Origin: an uncultured Cytophagales bacterium
GTDB lineage: Bacteria > Bacteroidota > Bacteroidia > Cytophagales > UBA9547
Assembly: GCA_945957555.1 (NCBI GenBank)
Contig: CAMFLX010000006.1
Span: forward strand, 33,900-97,899
DNA: 64,000 nucleotides
Reading direction: 5' to 3'
Each line of letters begins with the position of its first letter. The first letter of the stretch is position 1. Of this stretch, positions 24,941 through 33,679 are shown piece after piece. Below the pieces are notes generated by a model. That model was not told where the DNA came from, ran no database searches, and worked only from the letters and a program-made list of their open reading frames with translations. The position numbers were made by a program, and so were the translations under genes.

Positions 24941-25116
24941 AACCCAGAATACGCATTTGGGGTTTTGGCGAGACGGAATGGTACAAAAAAGTCATGAGAC
25001 ACGGAGTTTTTCTGAGTGAAAAGCTAGTAGTTCTAGCTTGAATGAAGAAAAACGAGTATCGAAATGAATTTGATTAGCATTTTGTCGCAGTAAATTTCTA
25101 ATGCGTATTCTGGGTT
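24941..25116. mobile_element. MITE-like foldback element, copy 1
   Basis: 176 bases bounded by perfect 17-bp terminal inverted repeats (AACCCAGAATACGCATT and its complement). Inside lies a second inverted pair, GTTTTTCT...AAGCTAG / CTAGCTT...AGAAAAAC, so most of the element can fold on itself. It has no coding capacity. A close copy is at 52752-52928 in the same orientation. The flanks of this copy carry an extra inverted pair, CATGCGAC and GTCGCATG. No clear target-site duplication. Confidence 0.85.
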
Positions 25117-25379
25117 AAATGTCGCATGTCAAGAAAGAACCTGAAGGGCTTCATAATGAACCACTCTGTGGTTGTGCCTTGTAGCCTTGGTTTTTAGCTA
25201 CTTTTGTATCAGAGAGATTAAGCCACCGCAGCAGCAGCTACTAAGATACCATTTCCAAAAAATGTTTTGGAGGGATTTGAACATTATCATTTTTCTCATC
25301 CAGAATTCAGGTTAAATAACGACATTGTTCTGTATAAGAGCTGCAAAAGTGCTCTAATGTATATGAAATTCCTTTATAG
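25117..25379. other. Intergenic stretch between MITE copy 1 and the SRPBCC gene
   Basis: No gene seen. A TACTTTTG box at 25199-25206 is a weak promoter candidate for the SRPBCC gene, with a 170-base leader. A short ACCAC/GTGGT hairpin lies near 25160. Confidence 0.4.
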
Positions 25380-25784
25380 ATGAATCTAGAACATCACCTT
25401 CGCAAGTCACCAGAACAAGTATATGAGTACCTCAGCGACATGCAAAAGTTTGTGAGTATTCACCCCGTCATTCATCAAATGGATCCATTGGGACAAGGCC
25501 AGTACTGGGTACATGAAAGAATAAAACTACTCTATATTCCCTGGCGGTTCACCTATTCGGCAACCATTTTGGTGCACAGTCCAAAGCACATTGCTATGTC
25601 GGCCACAGTGATGGGGGTAGTCCATATCGCTATGGATTTTGTATTGAAAGATACTAACGACGAGGGCTGCTTAGTTCTTGAAACGGTGCAGTTCAAGTCA
25701 TTTCTGCCAGTACATTGGGTAATGACGCAAATTTTCAGGAAACAGCATACGGAGCTTTTCAGGAATATGGATAATGCGAAATAA
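25380..25784 (+). CDS. SRPBCC superfamily protein
   Basis: 134 residues, soluble. The opening EHHLRKSPEQVYEYLSDMQKFVSIHP matches the START/Bet v1-like (polyketide cyclase/coenzyme Q-binding) fold, where a helix follows the first strand. The middle strands (FTYSATILVHSPKHIAMSA) and a C-terminal helix (MTQIFRKQHTELFRNMD) complete it. Such proteins bind hydrophobic ligands in a cavity; the ligand is not predictable and no partner gene is adjacent. Confidence 0.78.
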   Translation: MNLEHHLRKSPEQVYEYLSDMQKFVSIHPVIHQMDPLGQGQYWVHERIKLLYIPWRFTYSATILVHSPKHIAMSATVMGVVHIAMDFVLKDTNDEGCLVLETVQFKSFLPVHWVMTQIFRKQHTELFRNMDNAK

Positions 25785-26146
25785 ATAATCTGTATGGTAG
25801 AGAAGTGAGGGAGGAATACTGTCAAAGTCAATGGGTTTAAGGTCGATACTCTAGCGTGCGTGGTCGTGCACACGGCAAAAAACGATAGTTTTTTGAGCAA
25901 GTATGTGCGTGGAATGGAACTGCAAATCGACCTTGCGGTTGGCTTTTGTGCCACACTTTCTTTGGGTACTTTTTCTTTGTGTGAGCAAAGAAGAGTACAA
26001 TAACAATGCATCCCGATTAAATAAACTCTAGGGGAATTATTTACACCATCTATCAAACGGGCGTTTAAGCCGGTTTTGCAATTGCCAATTATCCCGATTT
26101 GAGGTTAAATGAGTACTTGAGTATTTTTCTAAAGGCGTATAAAACA
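25785..26146. other. Intergenic stretch with no supportable gene
   Basis: Contains a frame on the minus strand (25553-26056) that overlaps the SRPBCC gene and has unnatural composition. The passage near 25950 (GCCACACTTTCTTTGGGTAC) resembles a recurrent non-coding phrase I associate with spurious annotated ORFs in other genomes; that is recollection and not proof. Confidence 0.35.
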
Positions 26147-26170
26147 AAAAGGACTCGAATGAGTCCTTTT
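26147..26170. terminator. Bidirectional terminator
   Basis: AAAAGGACTC, GAAT, GAGTCCTTTT: a perfect 10-bp stem preceded by AAAAC and followed by CCCTTTTT, between the convergent SRPBCC and response-regulator genes. Confidence 0.85.
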
Positions 26171-26382
26171 CCCTTTTTCACGGTTATACGTAAGGCGCAT
26201 CAGTTTTTATTTCTTTGAAGAGAGGTAAGCCTCTCGATTTCTAGTTTTATGTATTGCGATTAGAAGCTTATATAAAACGGAATAAAGAACCTGCCATAAT
26301 TTTACCAAAATTAAGCCAAGGACGCATTCCTTGTCCTACACAAAACGGGTAGTGCTAAGTTTTTTACAGATAATCTTGCGTA

Positions 26383-27015
26383 TCAATACCAATTATTTTT
26401 GCGAGCCTTGGCTATGGCATCTTCCTTTGAACCCACCTGCAGTTTGATATAGATGTTTTTGATGTGGTATTTTACGGTGTCAATCTTAATGTGCAGTTCG
26501 GCAGCAGTACTTTTATAGCTCTTGCCTTCCACCAGTTTTTGGAGTACGTCATTTTCTTTTTCCGTAAGCGGGTTGGGGCTTGGGCTCTTTTTAAAGGAAT
26601 CGATGACCATACGAGCTATGTTGGTACTCATGGGGGCCCCGCCAGCGCCTACTTCTTCTAGCGCCTCTAACAGCTTTGAGTGCTTCGAGTTTTTGGTAAG
26701 GTAGCCACAAGCTCCCGCACATAAAGCATCAAATACGCGCTCGCTGTTTTCAAATACACTAATGATGAGTATGTTGGTCTGAGGGAGCTTGGTCTTGATG
26801 ATCTTGGTGCCTTCTATGCCAGACATACCAGGCAGATCTATGTCCATAAGCACTATCTCTGGTTTTAGGAAGGTAATCTGTTCTAGGGCCTGTTCACAAC
26901 TTGTAAAGCATGCCACTACCTCATAGTCGTTGGTTTCATTGATCAATAGCTTGAAACCTGTGCTTATATCCGTATTGTCCTCTATTATGATGATTTTTTT
27001 CTTGAGAAAGTTCAT
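26383..27015 (-). CDS. NarL/FixJ-type response regulator
   Basis: 210 residues. Receiver domain 1-125 with acidic pair in IIIIEDNTD, phosphoacceptor D58 in IVLMDIDLPG, and the conserved Lys in YLTKNSKHSK. A LuxR-type helix-turn-helix (about 148-208) has LTEKENDVLQKLVEGKSYKSTAAELHIKIDTVKYHIKNIYIKL split over the usual helices. It should bind DNA when phosphorylated by the kinase encoded 34 bases upstream. Target genes unknown. Confidence 0.94.
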   Translation of the reverse strand: MNFLKKKIIIIEDNTDISTGFKLLINETNDYEVVACFTSCEQALEQITFLKPEIVLMDIDLPGMSGIEGTKIIKTKLPQTNILIISVFENSERVFDALCAGACGYLTKNSKHSKLLEALEEVGAGGAPMSTNIARMVIDSFKKSPSPNPLTEKENDVLQKLVEGKSYKSTAAELHIKIDTVKYHIKNIYIKLQVGSKEDAIAKARKNNWY

Positions 27016-27049
27016 GGGCTCTATATAGATAGGAAGTTATTCATGAGCT

Positions 27050-28327
27050 TCAGTTTTGCATAATAGGTAATCTGATGAGTGCTACCTCTATTTTGAATAC
27101 ACTACCGGCGTTTGGCGTACTATTGATATCAAGAAGCCCATCAATATAGAGTATTCTTTTGCTGATATTTAACAAGCCTCTACTGGAGCTTTGTTGTGGG
27201 TCAAAGCCTTTACCATCATCATTAATTTCTATGGTAAGAGTTTCTTCGTTGGTGTGAATATACATAGTAAAGGATACTTTGCTGCATTTGGAATGCTTGG
27301 CAGCATTGGTAAAAAGCTCTTTAATCATATATACCAAGTGCCTGTTTGTGTTCACCTCAAGTCTATGTGAGGAATTTGGAAGCACATTGGACTCACTCTT
27401 GAAATCAATATCCAATTCGTTAAAAAAGACCTCTCCAAACTCCCGCAGATACAGAAACAGCTCATAGACATAATCGCTTTTGAAGTCGATAGACCAGATA
27501 AAATCTTTGGTGCCATAGTAAAGCTCTGACGATCTTTTCTCAATGGTATCGAGCATGTCTGGTACCTCATCCAAGGCATGGTTCTTGAGTTTGAGACCTA
27601 CGGATTGCGCCAGTAGCGTGATGCTTGCAAGTTTGTTGCCCATCTCGTCGTGGAAATCCTTCGCGATTTCGCTTCTCAGCAGACTTATTTCATTAGTCTT
27701 AGCTTTTAGTTTCTCTTCTAAGTCTTGTATCTGTTGCTCCTTGAGCTTTTGTATGGTTTGATTGGCCTTTTCCAGAGACTGCACAAACAAGATGAGTACC
27801 GTGGAGGTGAGAATAATCACGAATATGATGGTGATGATATTGTGTGTACTGTTGTGATATTCTATATAGTGTTTGAATCTATCATCATTTATGTAGGCGT
27901 CTTTATAATAGAGGTAAGCAACATACACAATGGATGCGGTAGTTACGATCAGTCCTGAAGTAAGTGTAGAAACGATGAACGCACAGAATATATTAAGAAA
28001 GAGCCAAACAATGTCCATGGAGTAGATCCCGCCAGTATTGTAAATACTGATCATGGTTGGGATCACGCCACCTATACTGAGTTGTAGTAGTATAATATGT
28101 ATATTCTTGTAGAACCGCATTTGGGCGGCCATCACGATCATAAAAGAGAACCCTAAGATGTTGATTCTCTGTTTTACTTGATCTTCGGGATAATATATAG
28201 TGAAATATACACTATATAGAAATACGAAGACGATGATCGTACTCAGTAGCCAACTCGCCCAAGAAGCCTTTCTGAAATCAGGATGCGTAGGTTCGTGCAG
28301 GTCCGGATGAACGATGAACTTTACCAT
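27050..28327 (-). CDS. Membrane sensor histidine kinase (HisKA_3 type)
   Basis: 425 residues. Five or six membrane helices fill residues 25-195, with little periplasmic domain, so the signal is probably sensed in the membrane. A coiled segment (195-225) leads to the HisKA_3 dimerisation helix with phosphoacceptor H236 in AKDFHDEMGNKLASI. The ATPase domain has an N-box (MIKELFTNAAKHSKC) and G-box motifs (INDDGKGFDPQ, SRGLLNI). It pairs with the NarL-type regulator downstream. Twenty-nine bases separate it from pdxJ upstream, so the three genes may share a transcript. Confidence 0.93.
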   Translation of the reverse strand: MVKFIVHPDLHEPTHPDFRKASWASWLLSTIIVFVFLYSVYFTIYYPEDQVKQRINILGFSFMIVMAAQMRFYKNIHIILLQLSIGGVIPTMISIYNTGGIYSMDIVWLFLNIFCAFIVSTLTSGLIVTTASIVYVAYLYYKDAYINDDRFKHYIEYHNSTHNIITIIFVIILTSTVLILFVQSLEKANQTIQKLKEQQIQDLEEKLKAKTNEISLLRSEIAKDFHDEMGNKLASITLLAQSVGLKLKNHALDEVPDMLDTIEKRSSELYYGTKDFIWSIDFKSDYVYELFLYLREFGEVFFNELDIDFKSESNVLPNSSHRLEVNTNRHLVYMIKELFTNAAKHSKCSKVSFTMYIHTNEETLTIEINDDGKGFDPQQSSSRGLLNISKRILYIDGLLDINSTPNAGSVFKIEVALIRLPIMQN

Positions 28328-28356
28328 GAGTCAAAAATAAGTTCACACATGCTTGC

Positions 28357-29070
28357 CTATTTGAGTTGTCTAAGGTAGAGCTGGATCGTATTCTCAAGAC
28401 CGAAATACAGTGCATCACAAACCAGCGCATGTCCAATAGACACTTCTTGTAAATGTGGGATGTTTTGGTGGAAATAGGCCAAGTTTTCCAGGCTCAAATC
28501 GTGGCCAGCATTCAGGCCCAAACCAAGAGCACTAGCTCTTTGTGCCGCTTTTGCATAGTCACGGATCGCTAAGGCAGGGTTTTGCGGATACTGTACCGCA
28601 TAAGGCTCTGTATAAAGTTCTATCCTGTCAGTGCCTGTCTCATGAGCGTGGTCTACCATCTTCTCTTCCGGGTTTAAGAAAATGGAAACCCTAATGCCCG
28701 AATTCTTTAGCTCGGAAACAACTTCTTGCAAAAATTTTTGATGTTTTATAGTATCCCAACCATTGTTTGAGGTAATGGCTGTAGGAGGGTCAGGAACCAG
28801 TGTGGCCTGCGTTGGTTTTACCTTCTTTACAAGGTCAAGAAAACGCTGATCAGGGTAGCCTTCAATGTTGAATTCGGTAGTCACAACCTTTTGAAGAGCC
28901 AATACATCATCGTATCTGATATGCCTTTCGTCAGGTCTGGGGTGTACCGTTATTCCCTGTGCACCAAATCGTTCACAATCTTGTGCGACTTTAACTACAT
29001 CAGGATTGTTGCCCCCTCTGGAATTCCTCAAAGTGGCTATTTTATTGATATTTACACTTAACTTCGTCAC
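28357..29070 (-). CDS. pdxJ: Pyridoxine 5'-phosphate synthase
   Basis: 237 residues. Condenses 3-amino-2-oxopropyl phosphate with deoxyxylulose 5-phosphate to give PNP, the last ring-closing step of DXP-dependent vitamin B6 synthesis. Signatures include LSVNINKIATLRNSRGG at the start, ITVHPRPDERHI, the Glu of FNIEGYPDQRF, and the C-terminal GLGLNAGHDL and EVSIGHALV phosphate-binding loops. Length is normal. It leads the pdxJ-kinase-regulator unit and is divergent from yqeY. Confidence 0.96.
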   Translation of the reverse strand: MTKLSVNINKIATLRNSRGGNNPDVVKVAQDCERFGAQGITVHPRPDERHIRYDDVLALQKVVTTEFNIEGYPDQRFLDLVKKVKPTQATLVPDPPTAITSNNGWDTIKHQKFLQEVVSELKNSGIRVSIFLNPEEKMVDHAHETGTDRIELYTEPYAVQYPQNPALAIRDYAKAAQRASALGLGLNAGHDLSLENLAYFHQNIPHLQEVSIGHALVCDALYFGLENTIQLYLRQLK

Positions 29071-29074
29071 TTTA

Positions 29075-29106
29075 TTTGGTAAGTTAAAATAAGCTTTTTA
29101 ATTTCG
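29075..29106 (+). promoter_or_regulatory. Candidate promoter of yqeY and following genes
   Basis: TTTG at 29075-29078, a 20-base spacer and TAATTTCG at 29099-29106 (one mismatch to TAnnTTTG), 36 bases before the yqeY ATG. Confidence 0.4.
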
Positions 29107-29141
29107 CAAAGTTGGGCAATTTCCTTCTAAAAGAAAAATCC

Positions 29142-29591
29142 ATGGGCTTAAAGAAAACAATTGAGGCAGATATTAAGCAAGCGATGCTTGCAAAAGAAAA
29201 AGATGTGTTACAGGCTCTAAGAGCCATTAAATCTCTCATTCTTTTAGCAGAAACTGAAAAAGGTGGACAAGAAGAACTGTCTGCTGACGTAGAGTTGAAG
29301 CTGTTGACCAAAGCCGCAAAACAAAGACGTGAATCAGCCGAGATATATGCAAAACAAGGAAGAGCGGACCTTGAAGCAGTAGAGTTAAAGGAGTTGGAGG
29401 TAATAGAAAGATACATGCCTAAGCAACTTTCTGATGAAGAGATCGTGGCTAAACTAAAGGAAATCATGACAAGGGTAGGCGCAACATCTGCCGCTGATCT
29501 TGGCAAGGTGATGGGCACAGCGACTAAAGAACTGGCAGGTATGGCCGATGGCAAAGTGATCTCTGCAAAGGTAAAGGAACTATTGGCTTAA
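29142..29591 (+). CDS. GatB/YqeY domain protein
   Basis: The ATG at 29142 gives 149 residues (MGLKKTIEADIKQAMLAKEK), the usual YqeY start; a TTG ten codons upstream is less likely. The all-helical YqeY/GatB C-terminal-like domain spans the protein, with ALRAIKSLILLAETEKGG and the C-terminal DLGKVMGTATKELAG, which resembles the tRNA-binding tail domain of the Glu-tRNA amidotransferase GatB. Exact role unsettled; a tRNA link is inferred from the family. Four bases separate it from the next gene's start. Confidence 0.92.
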   Translation: MGLKKTIEADIKQAMLAKEKDVLQALRAIKSLILLAETEKGGQEELSADVELKLLTKAAKQRRESAEIYAKQGRADLEAVELKELEVIERYMPKQLSDEEIVAKLKEIMTRVGATSAADLGKVMGTATKELAGMADGKVISAKVKELLA

Positions 29592-29595
29592 GAAT

Positions 29596-30060
29596 TTGAG
29601 TCAAATTGATATAATACTATTGGTATTGCTTGCTTTAGGGGCATATTTCGGCTATACCAAAGGACTTTTAATGGAGCTGGTAAATACAGCTTCTTTTTTC
29701 TTAGGGATATTTTTGGGCATTCGCTTTTGGTACATTGGTGCTGAATATTTGGCGCAGAAATTTGATAGCGTACCACAAATATTGCCGATATTGGGGTTTT
29801 TATTTGTCTTTGTGATTGTCCTCATAGGTGTAAGGCTTGTTGGTAAAGTCGTTAAGATAGGGATAGATCAAACATTGTTCGGTTCTCTAGACAAACTATT
29901 AGGAGCATTGTTAGGTATTTTTAAATGGTTAGTAGGAGTGGGTGTGTTCTTGTGGGGCATGCAGAAGTATTCTATATTAGGTATGGATGCCATCATCCAG
30001 AAAAGTTCAGTTTGTAGCGTTATCGTTCGCTATATGCCAAAACTGATTATGTTTTTTTAA
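29596..30060 (+). CDS. CvpA family membrane protein
   Basis: 154 residues with four hydrophobic segments. The opening MSQIDIILLVLLALGAYFGYTKG is the typical CvpA N-terminus, so I accept the TTG at 29596 as start, four bases after the yqeY stop; an internal ATG would remove the first helix. Family members are inner-membrane proteins linked to colicin V production and to envelope stress in other bacteria; mechanism unknown. Confidence 0.88.
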   Translation: MSQIDIILLVLLALGAYFGYTKGLLMELVNTASFFLGIFLGIRFWYIGAEYLAQKFDSVPQILPILGFLFVFVIVLIGVRLVGKVVKIGIDQTLFGSLDKLLGALLGIFKWLVGVGVFLWGMQKYSILGMDAIIQKSSVCSVIVRYMPKLIMFF

Positions 30061-30102
30061 TAGAACCATTATCGTAATTTTTTCGTAATTCAAAAAAAAT
30101 AG

Positions 30103-30876
30103 ATGTTTATGAGTACCCAATTTCAAAACAAAAATGGCTTTAAGTACATCGATGCAGGTACAGGAGATGTGATGCTCTTGTTGCATGGACTTTTCGGCGC
30201 ATTGAGCAATTGGACCGAGGTGATAAGCTATTTTTCAAGAAACAATAGGGTGATAATCCCGATGTTACCTATTTACGAAATGCCTGTACGCAGTGCAAGT
30301 GTAGATGGGCTTGTAGACTATGTAGAAAAGTTTGTGGACATGATGAACCTAAATGATCTTTGTATCTTAGGTAATTCTCTAGGAGGCCATGTTGGACTTG
30401 TCTACACATTAAGAAACCCCAAGAAAGTTCGTAGCTTGGTACTGACAGGAAGTTCGGGCTTGTTCGAAAACTCTACAGGAGGATCTTATCCTAAAAGAGG
30501 CAACTATGAGTTTATCAAGCAGAGAGTCGAATATACGTTCTATGATCCCAAAACTGCTACTAAGGAACTGGTAGATGAAGTATACGAAATCACAGGTAGT
30601 ATATCCAAATGTTTGAATATTGTTCAGATTGCTAAGTCTGCACAAAGACATAACATGGCTAAAGACATACAGAAGATAGAAGTGCCGACTCTGTTGGTTT
30701 GGGGTTTGAACGATACCATTACACCACCACATGTGGCACATGAATTTGATAAACTAATGCCTAATGCCGAACTTAAGTTTATCGACAAGTGTGGTCATGC
30801 TCCTATGATGGAGCATCCTACAATATTTAACAAATACGTCACGGAGTTTTTAGAGAAAATAAAAGTAACGGCATGA
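30103..30876 (+). CDS. Alpha/beta hydrolase
   Basis: 257 residues. Oxyanion region LLHGLFGALSNW, nucleophile Ser in LGNSLGGHVGL, acid Asp in WGLNDTITPPH, and catalytic His in CGHAPMMEHP: a complete triad in the order of the alpha/beta hydrolase fold. No signal peptide, so cytoplasmic. Substrate unknown. Its last bases overlap the start of the CBS gene (ATGA), which implies translational coupling. Confidence 0.93.
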   Translation: MFMSTQFQNKNGFKYIDAGTGDVMLLLHGLFGALSNWTEVISYFSRNNRVIIPMLPIYEMPVRSASVDGLVDYVEKFVDMMNLNDLCILGNSLGGHVGLVYTLRNPKKVRSLVLTGSSGLFENSTGGSYPKRGNYEFIKQRVEYTFYDPKTATKELVDEVYEITGSISKCLNIVQIAKSAQRHNMAKDIQKIEVPTLLVWGLNDTITPPHVAHEFDKLMPNAELKFIDKCGHAPMMEHPTIFNKYVTEFLEKIKVTA

Positions 30877-31538
30877 CCACAGAAGAACTCATTGACTCGG
30901 CCATAGAAACAGTATCAGTTGATAAAACAGTAGATGAGATACTAGAAATAATGCAAGACCTTGATAAGACGGTCTTGCCAGTAGTCGAGAATGATAAATT
31001 CCTCGGTTTTGTAAAAGAAGATCAACTGCTGAACATTGTAGATGCTTCAAAAGAATTAAAAAACTACCCAATAGAGTTTCGGGATAATTACATCAAGAAC
31101 TCAGAGCATGTTTATGCTTTGATTTTTAAATACCTTAAGTATAATACCACCATGCTGGCGGTATTGAGCGAAGAAGGCAACTATCTGGGTGTAGTAAGCC
31201 AGGACAGCCTTCGATTGTTGTTTAAAGACTGGCTTTGTTTTAACAGCCAAGGAGGGGTAATCATTCTAGAGATCAATATACTTACATACTCATTGTCTGA
31301 AATATGTAGGATTGTGGAGTCAAATGGCTCCAAAGTATTCAGTGCGGAAGTTACCGAAGATGGTCAGAATAAGGGTAAAAACTATCTAACCTTAAAGTTT
31401 AATACAGACGAGCTCACACGGATTATAGCAGCTTTCGAAAGATATGAGTACAATATAATTGCATTCTACCACAATGCTCAGTTCGAAAACGTAGATCAGC
31501 AAAGGCTTGATAATTTCTTTAAATTCATAAATATTTAA
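30873..31538 (+). CDS. CBS-domain protein
   Basis: 221 residues. Two CBS motifs fill about 1-120 (VDEILEIMQDLDKTVLPVVENDKFLGFV and a second near TTMLAVLSEEGNYLGVVSQ, both given in part), typically an adenine-nucleotide sensor. The C-terminal ~85 residues (GVIILEINILTYSLSEICRI) resemble an ACT-like fold. It is coupled to the hydrolase upstream by a 4-base overlap and is 5 bases from NAD kinase, an arrangement common in Bacteroidota. Confidence 0.9.
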   Translation: MTTEELIDSAIETVSVDKTVDEILEIMQDLDKTVLPVVENDKFLGFVKEDQLLNIVDASKELKNYPIEFRDNYIKNSEHVYALIFKYLKYNTTMLAVLSEEGNYLGVVSQDSLRLLFKDWLCFNSQGGVIILEINILTYSLSEICRIVESNGSKVFSAEVTEDGQNKGKNYLTLKFNTDELTRIIAAFERYEYNIIAFYHNAQFENVDQQRLDNFFKFINI

Positions 31539-31543
31539 GTTAG

Positions 31544-32425
31544 ATGTTGGTAAGTATACATGGTAGAAATTTCAAAGACGAATATACTCCATACATCATT
31601 GATCTGCTATATGCATTAAAGCAAAAAAAAGTAGATCTTGTTATCCAAAAGCAATATGCATCCTATTTACAGAAGAAGGGACTTTTGGGCAAAGTCGGCC
31701 ATCAGACCTATCAGGATAAAAACGATTATCCGATTGGAATAGATTTTCACATTAGTTTAGGTGGCGATGGCACTCTTTTGGAATCCGTAACTCATATTTG
31801 TGAGAAGGAAACCCCAATGCTAGGGATCAATATGGGACGCTTAGGTTATTTGGCTCCAGTATCTCCCAAAGAAATTAATTCCGCCCTAGACGAATTGTTT
31901 AGTGGAGAATACCATCTCGAGAAAAGGACCATGATACATCTGGATTCGAATCTGGATTTGTTCTCTGGGGTGAATTTTGGTCTCAACGAACTTGCTATAC
32001 TCAAAAGGGACACCTCTTCTATGATCATCGTACATACCTATCTCAACGATCAGTTCCTTAATTCGTATTGGGCCGATGGGCTTTTGATATCAACACCTAC
32101 TGGTTCTACGGGCTATTCATTGAGTTGCGGAGGGCCGGTGCTCATGCCTGAATCCAATAGTTTCATTATTACACCCGTAAGCCCTCATAACCTTAATGTT
32201 CGCCCGCTTATTGTTTCCGATGACGTAAGTCTTCGGTTTGAGATCGAAAGCCGGGCAAAGAAATTTCTTGTGGCTCTAGATGCTAGGTCGGTGGCCATAG
32301 ATTTATCAGTAAGGCTCAAAGCTCGTAAAGAGTCGTTTAAGGCCAATCTGGTACAATTAAATTCTGTAAGGTATTTAAATACCCTCCGTAGCAAGCTCAA
32401 TTGGGGCTTGGATATCAGAAATTAA
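31544..32425 (+). CDS. nadK: NAD kinase
   Basis: 293 residues. Phosphorylates NAD to NADP. GGDGTLLES holds the diagnostic GGDG motif; NMGRLGYLAP, NELAILKRDTSSMI and the glycine-rich ADGLLISTPTGSTGYSLSCGG loop complete the family pattern. Normal length. The gene is the last of the metabolic part before the DUF6089 set. Confidence 0.96.
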   Translation: MLVSIHGRNFKDEYTPYIIDLLYALKQKKVDLVIQKQYASYLQKKGLLGKVGHQTYQDKNDYPIGIDFHISLGGDGTLLESVTHICEKETPMLGINMGRLGYLAPVSPKEINSALDELFSGEYHLEKRTMIHLDSNLDLFSGVNFGLNELAILKRDTSSMIIVHTYLNDQFLNSYWADGLLISTPTGSTGYSLSCGGPVLMPESNSFIITPVSPHNLNVRPLIVSDDVSLRFEIESRAKKFLVALDARSVAIDLSVRLKARKESFKANLVQLNSVRYLNTLRSKLNWGLDIRN

Positions 32426-32496
32426 AAAATAATTCAATTGTTTATGGAATCTTAAAGAATCTATACTCTATCATATCAGATAAAATTTTATTGATT

Positions 32497-33513
32497 ATGA
32501 TAGCAAGATTTTTATTGATTTCGAGCCTTGTGGTTTCAACAGGTTTATTTGCCCAAAGGTACGGTAAGCGTACAGGTGAAAACAAAAAATATACAAGTTA
32601 CGGAATAGCACTCAATGCTATGAATTATGTTGGTGAGCTCGATCCTGGGCCTAGCTTTTTAGCCCCTTCTATACGATTTACAAAGCCAAGTTTAAGTTTA
32701 ACGATTGCTAAAAGGATAAAGCCTGCTATCACTTTAAGGGCTGCACTTACTTATGGTAGAATCAAAGGTGATGACTATATAAGTGCTGATCACAATGGTA
32801 AAAACTTTCCTCGGAAAATTAGAAATCTGAATTTCAGGAGCGATATTTTTGAGCTTAAAGGCGACCTTGTGTTTGACCTTATTCCACATTATTTAACCTA
32901 TCAGAAGAGGCATGAATTGGTTCCTTACGGTTTTGTTGGTGCCGCGTTGTTTCACCATGATCCTTACGGGCAGATCCCTAAAGGGTTTGAAGGTGGTGGA
33001 ACATGGATAAAATTACGCCCTCTTAAGACAGAAGGACGAAGGTATTCTTCCTTTCAAGCCGCTATTCCATTTGGCTTAGGAATCAGGTATAAATTAGCGG
33101 AAAATTGGGATTTGGCGTTTGAAGTAGGCTGGAGGTTTACTTTTACAGATTATCTTGATGATGTTTCAAGCAGCTATGGCGATCCTATGCAGATGAGCCC
33201 TACAGCTAGATTAATGGCCTTCAAATCCTCATACGTGGTGTCTGAGGACCCAAATATGCAGAGCAAACTATATTCTGTATTGGATCCTAATGGTGTACCC
33301 ATTTATTTGCCAGGAGGTGTTCCCTTGCAAACGCTCACATCTTATGCGGGTGAATATGTATATAAAGAAGGCAGTAATGGTACCCAAAAAGTATGGCAAA
33401 GCGATGTGATGAGAGGCGACCGCAATAAAGACTGGTATATAGTCTCAGGGATTCATTTGACTTTCATCCCGCCATTTCCTGATTATTGCCCCAAATTTAG
33501 ATATAATTATTGA
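32497..33513 (+). CDS. DUF6089 outer-membrane-type protein, paralogue 1
   Basis: The ATG at 32497 gives 338 residues with a signal peptide (MIARFLLISSLVVSTGLFAQ); the frame upstream overlaps nadK and is not used. The body predicts an 8- to 10-strand beta-barrel with the DUF6089 landmarks ALNAMNYVGELDPGP, YGRIKGDDY, IRNLNFRSDIFELKGDL and LRPLKTEG. Close paralogue of the gene at 33680 and looser relative of that at 34729. Role unknown; the neighbourhood (uppS, bamA, skp) suggests envelope biogenesis. Confidence 0.88.
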   Translation: MIARFLLISSLVVSTGLFAQRYGKRTGENKKYTSYGIALNAMNYVGELDPGPSFLAPSIRFTKPSLSLTIAKRIKPAITLRAALTYGRIKGDDYISADHNGKNFPRKIRNLNFRSDIFELKGDLVFDLIPHYLTYQKRHELVPYGFVGAALFHHDPYGQIPKGFEGGGTWIKLRPLKTEGRRYSSFQAAIPFGLGIRYKLAENWDLAFEVGWRFTFTDYLDDVSSSYGDPMQMSPTARLMAFKSSYVVSEDPNMQSKLYSVLDPNGVPIYLPGGVPLQTLTSYAGEYVYKEGSNGTQKVWQSDVMRGDRNKDWYIVSGIHLTFIPPFPDYCPKFRYNY

Positions 33514-33606
33514 CTTGCACGTTAAGTCTTTTGTAAATAAAGATACTAGTGTCTTACGTAAACAATTGGCTTATTCACTGTTAAGTTTAATTAAATTTAT
33601 AAAAAA

Positions 33607-33638
33607 TTGTGATTTGAGAATAATTTTCATTATTTTTG
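33607..33638 (+). promoter_or_regulatory. Candidate promoter of DUF6089 paralogue 2
   Basis: TTG at 33607-33609, 21-base spacer, TATTTTTG at 33631-33638, 42 bases before the ATG at 33680. Good match to the Bacteroidota pair; the 166-base gap before the gene agrees with a fresh promoter. Confidence 0.55.
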
Positions 33639-33679
33639 TACATTAATTGTGATAATTTAAGATTAAATATAATTTTCTC

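Noticed and set aside
24941..25116. Riboswitch or small RNA gene
   Set aside because: The strong folding is better explained by a mobile foldback element, because a near copy sits inside a coding sequence at 52752.
25230..25300. tRNA-like GGATTTGAAC text
   Set aside because: No cloverleaf could be drawn around it; D-arm and acceptor stem are absent.
25553..26056. Minus-strand 167-codon frame
   Set aside because: Overlaps the well-supported SRPBCC gene and has improbable composition, rich in Cys, Ser and Thr runs.
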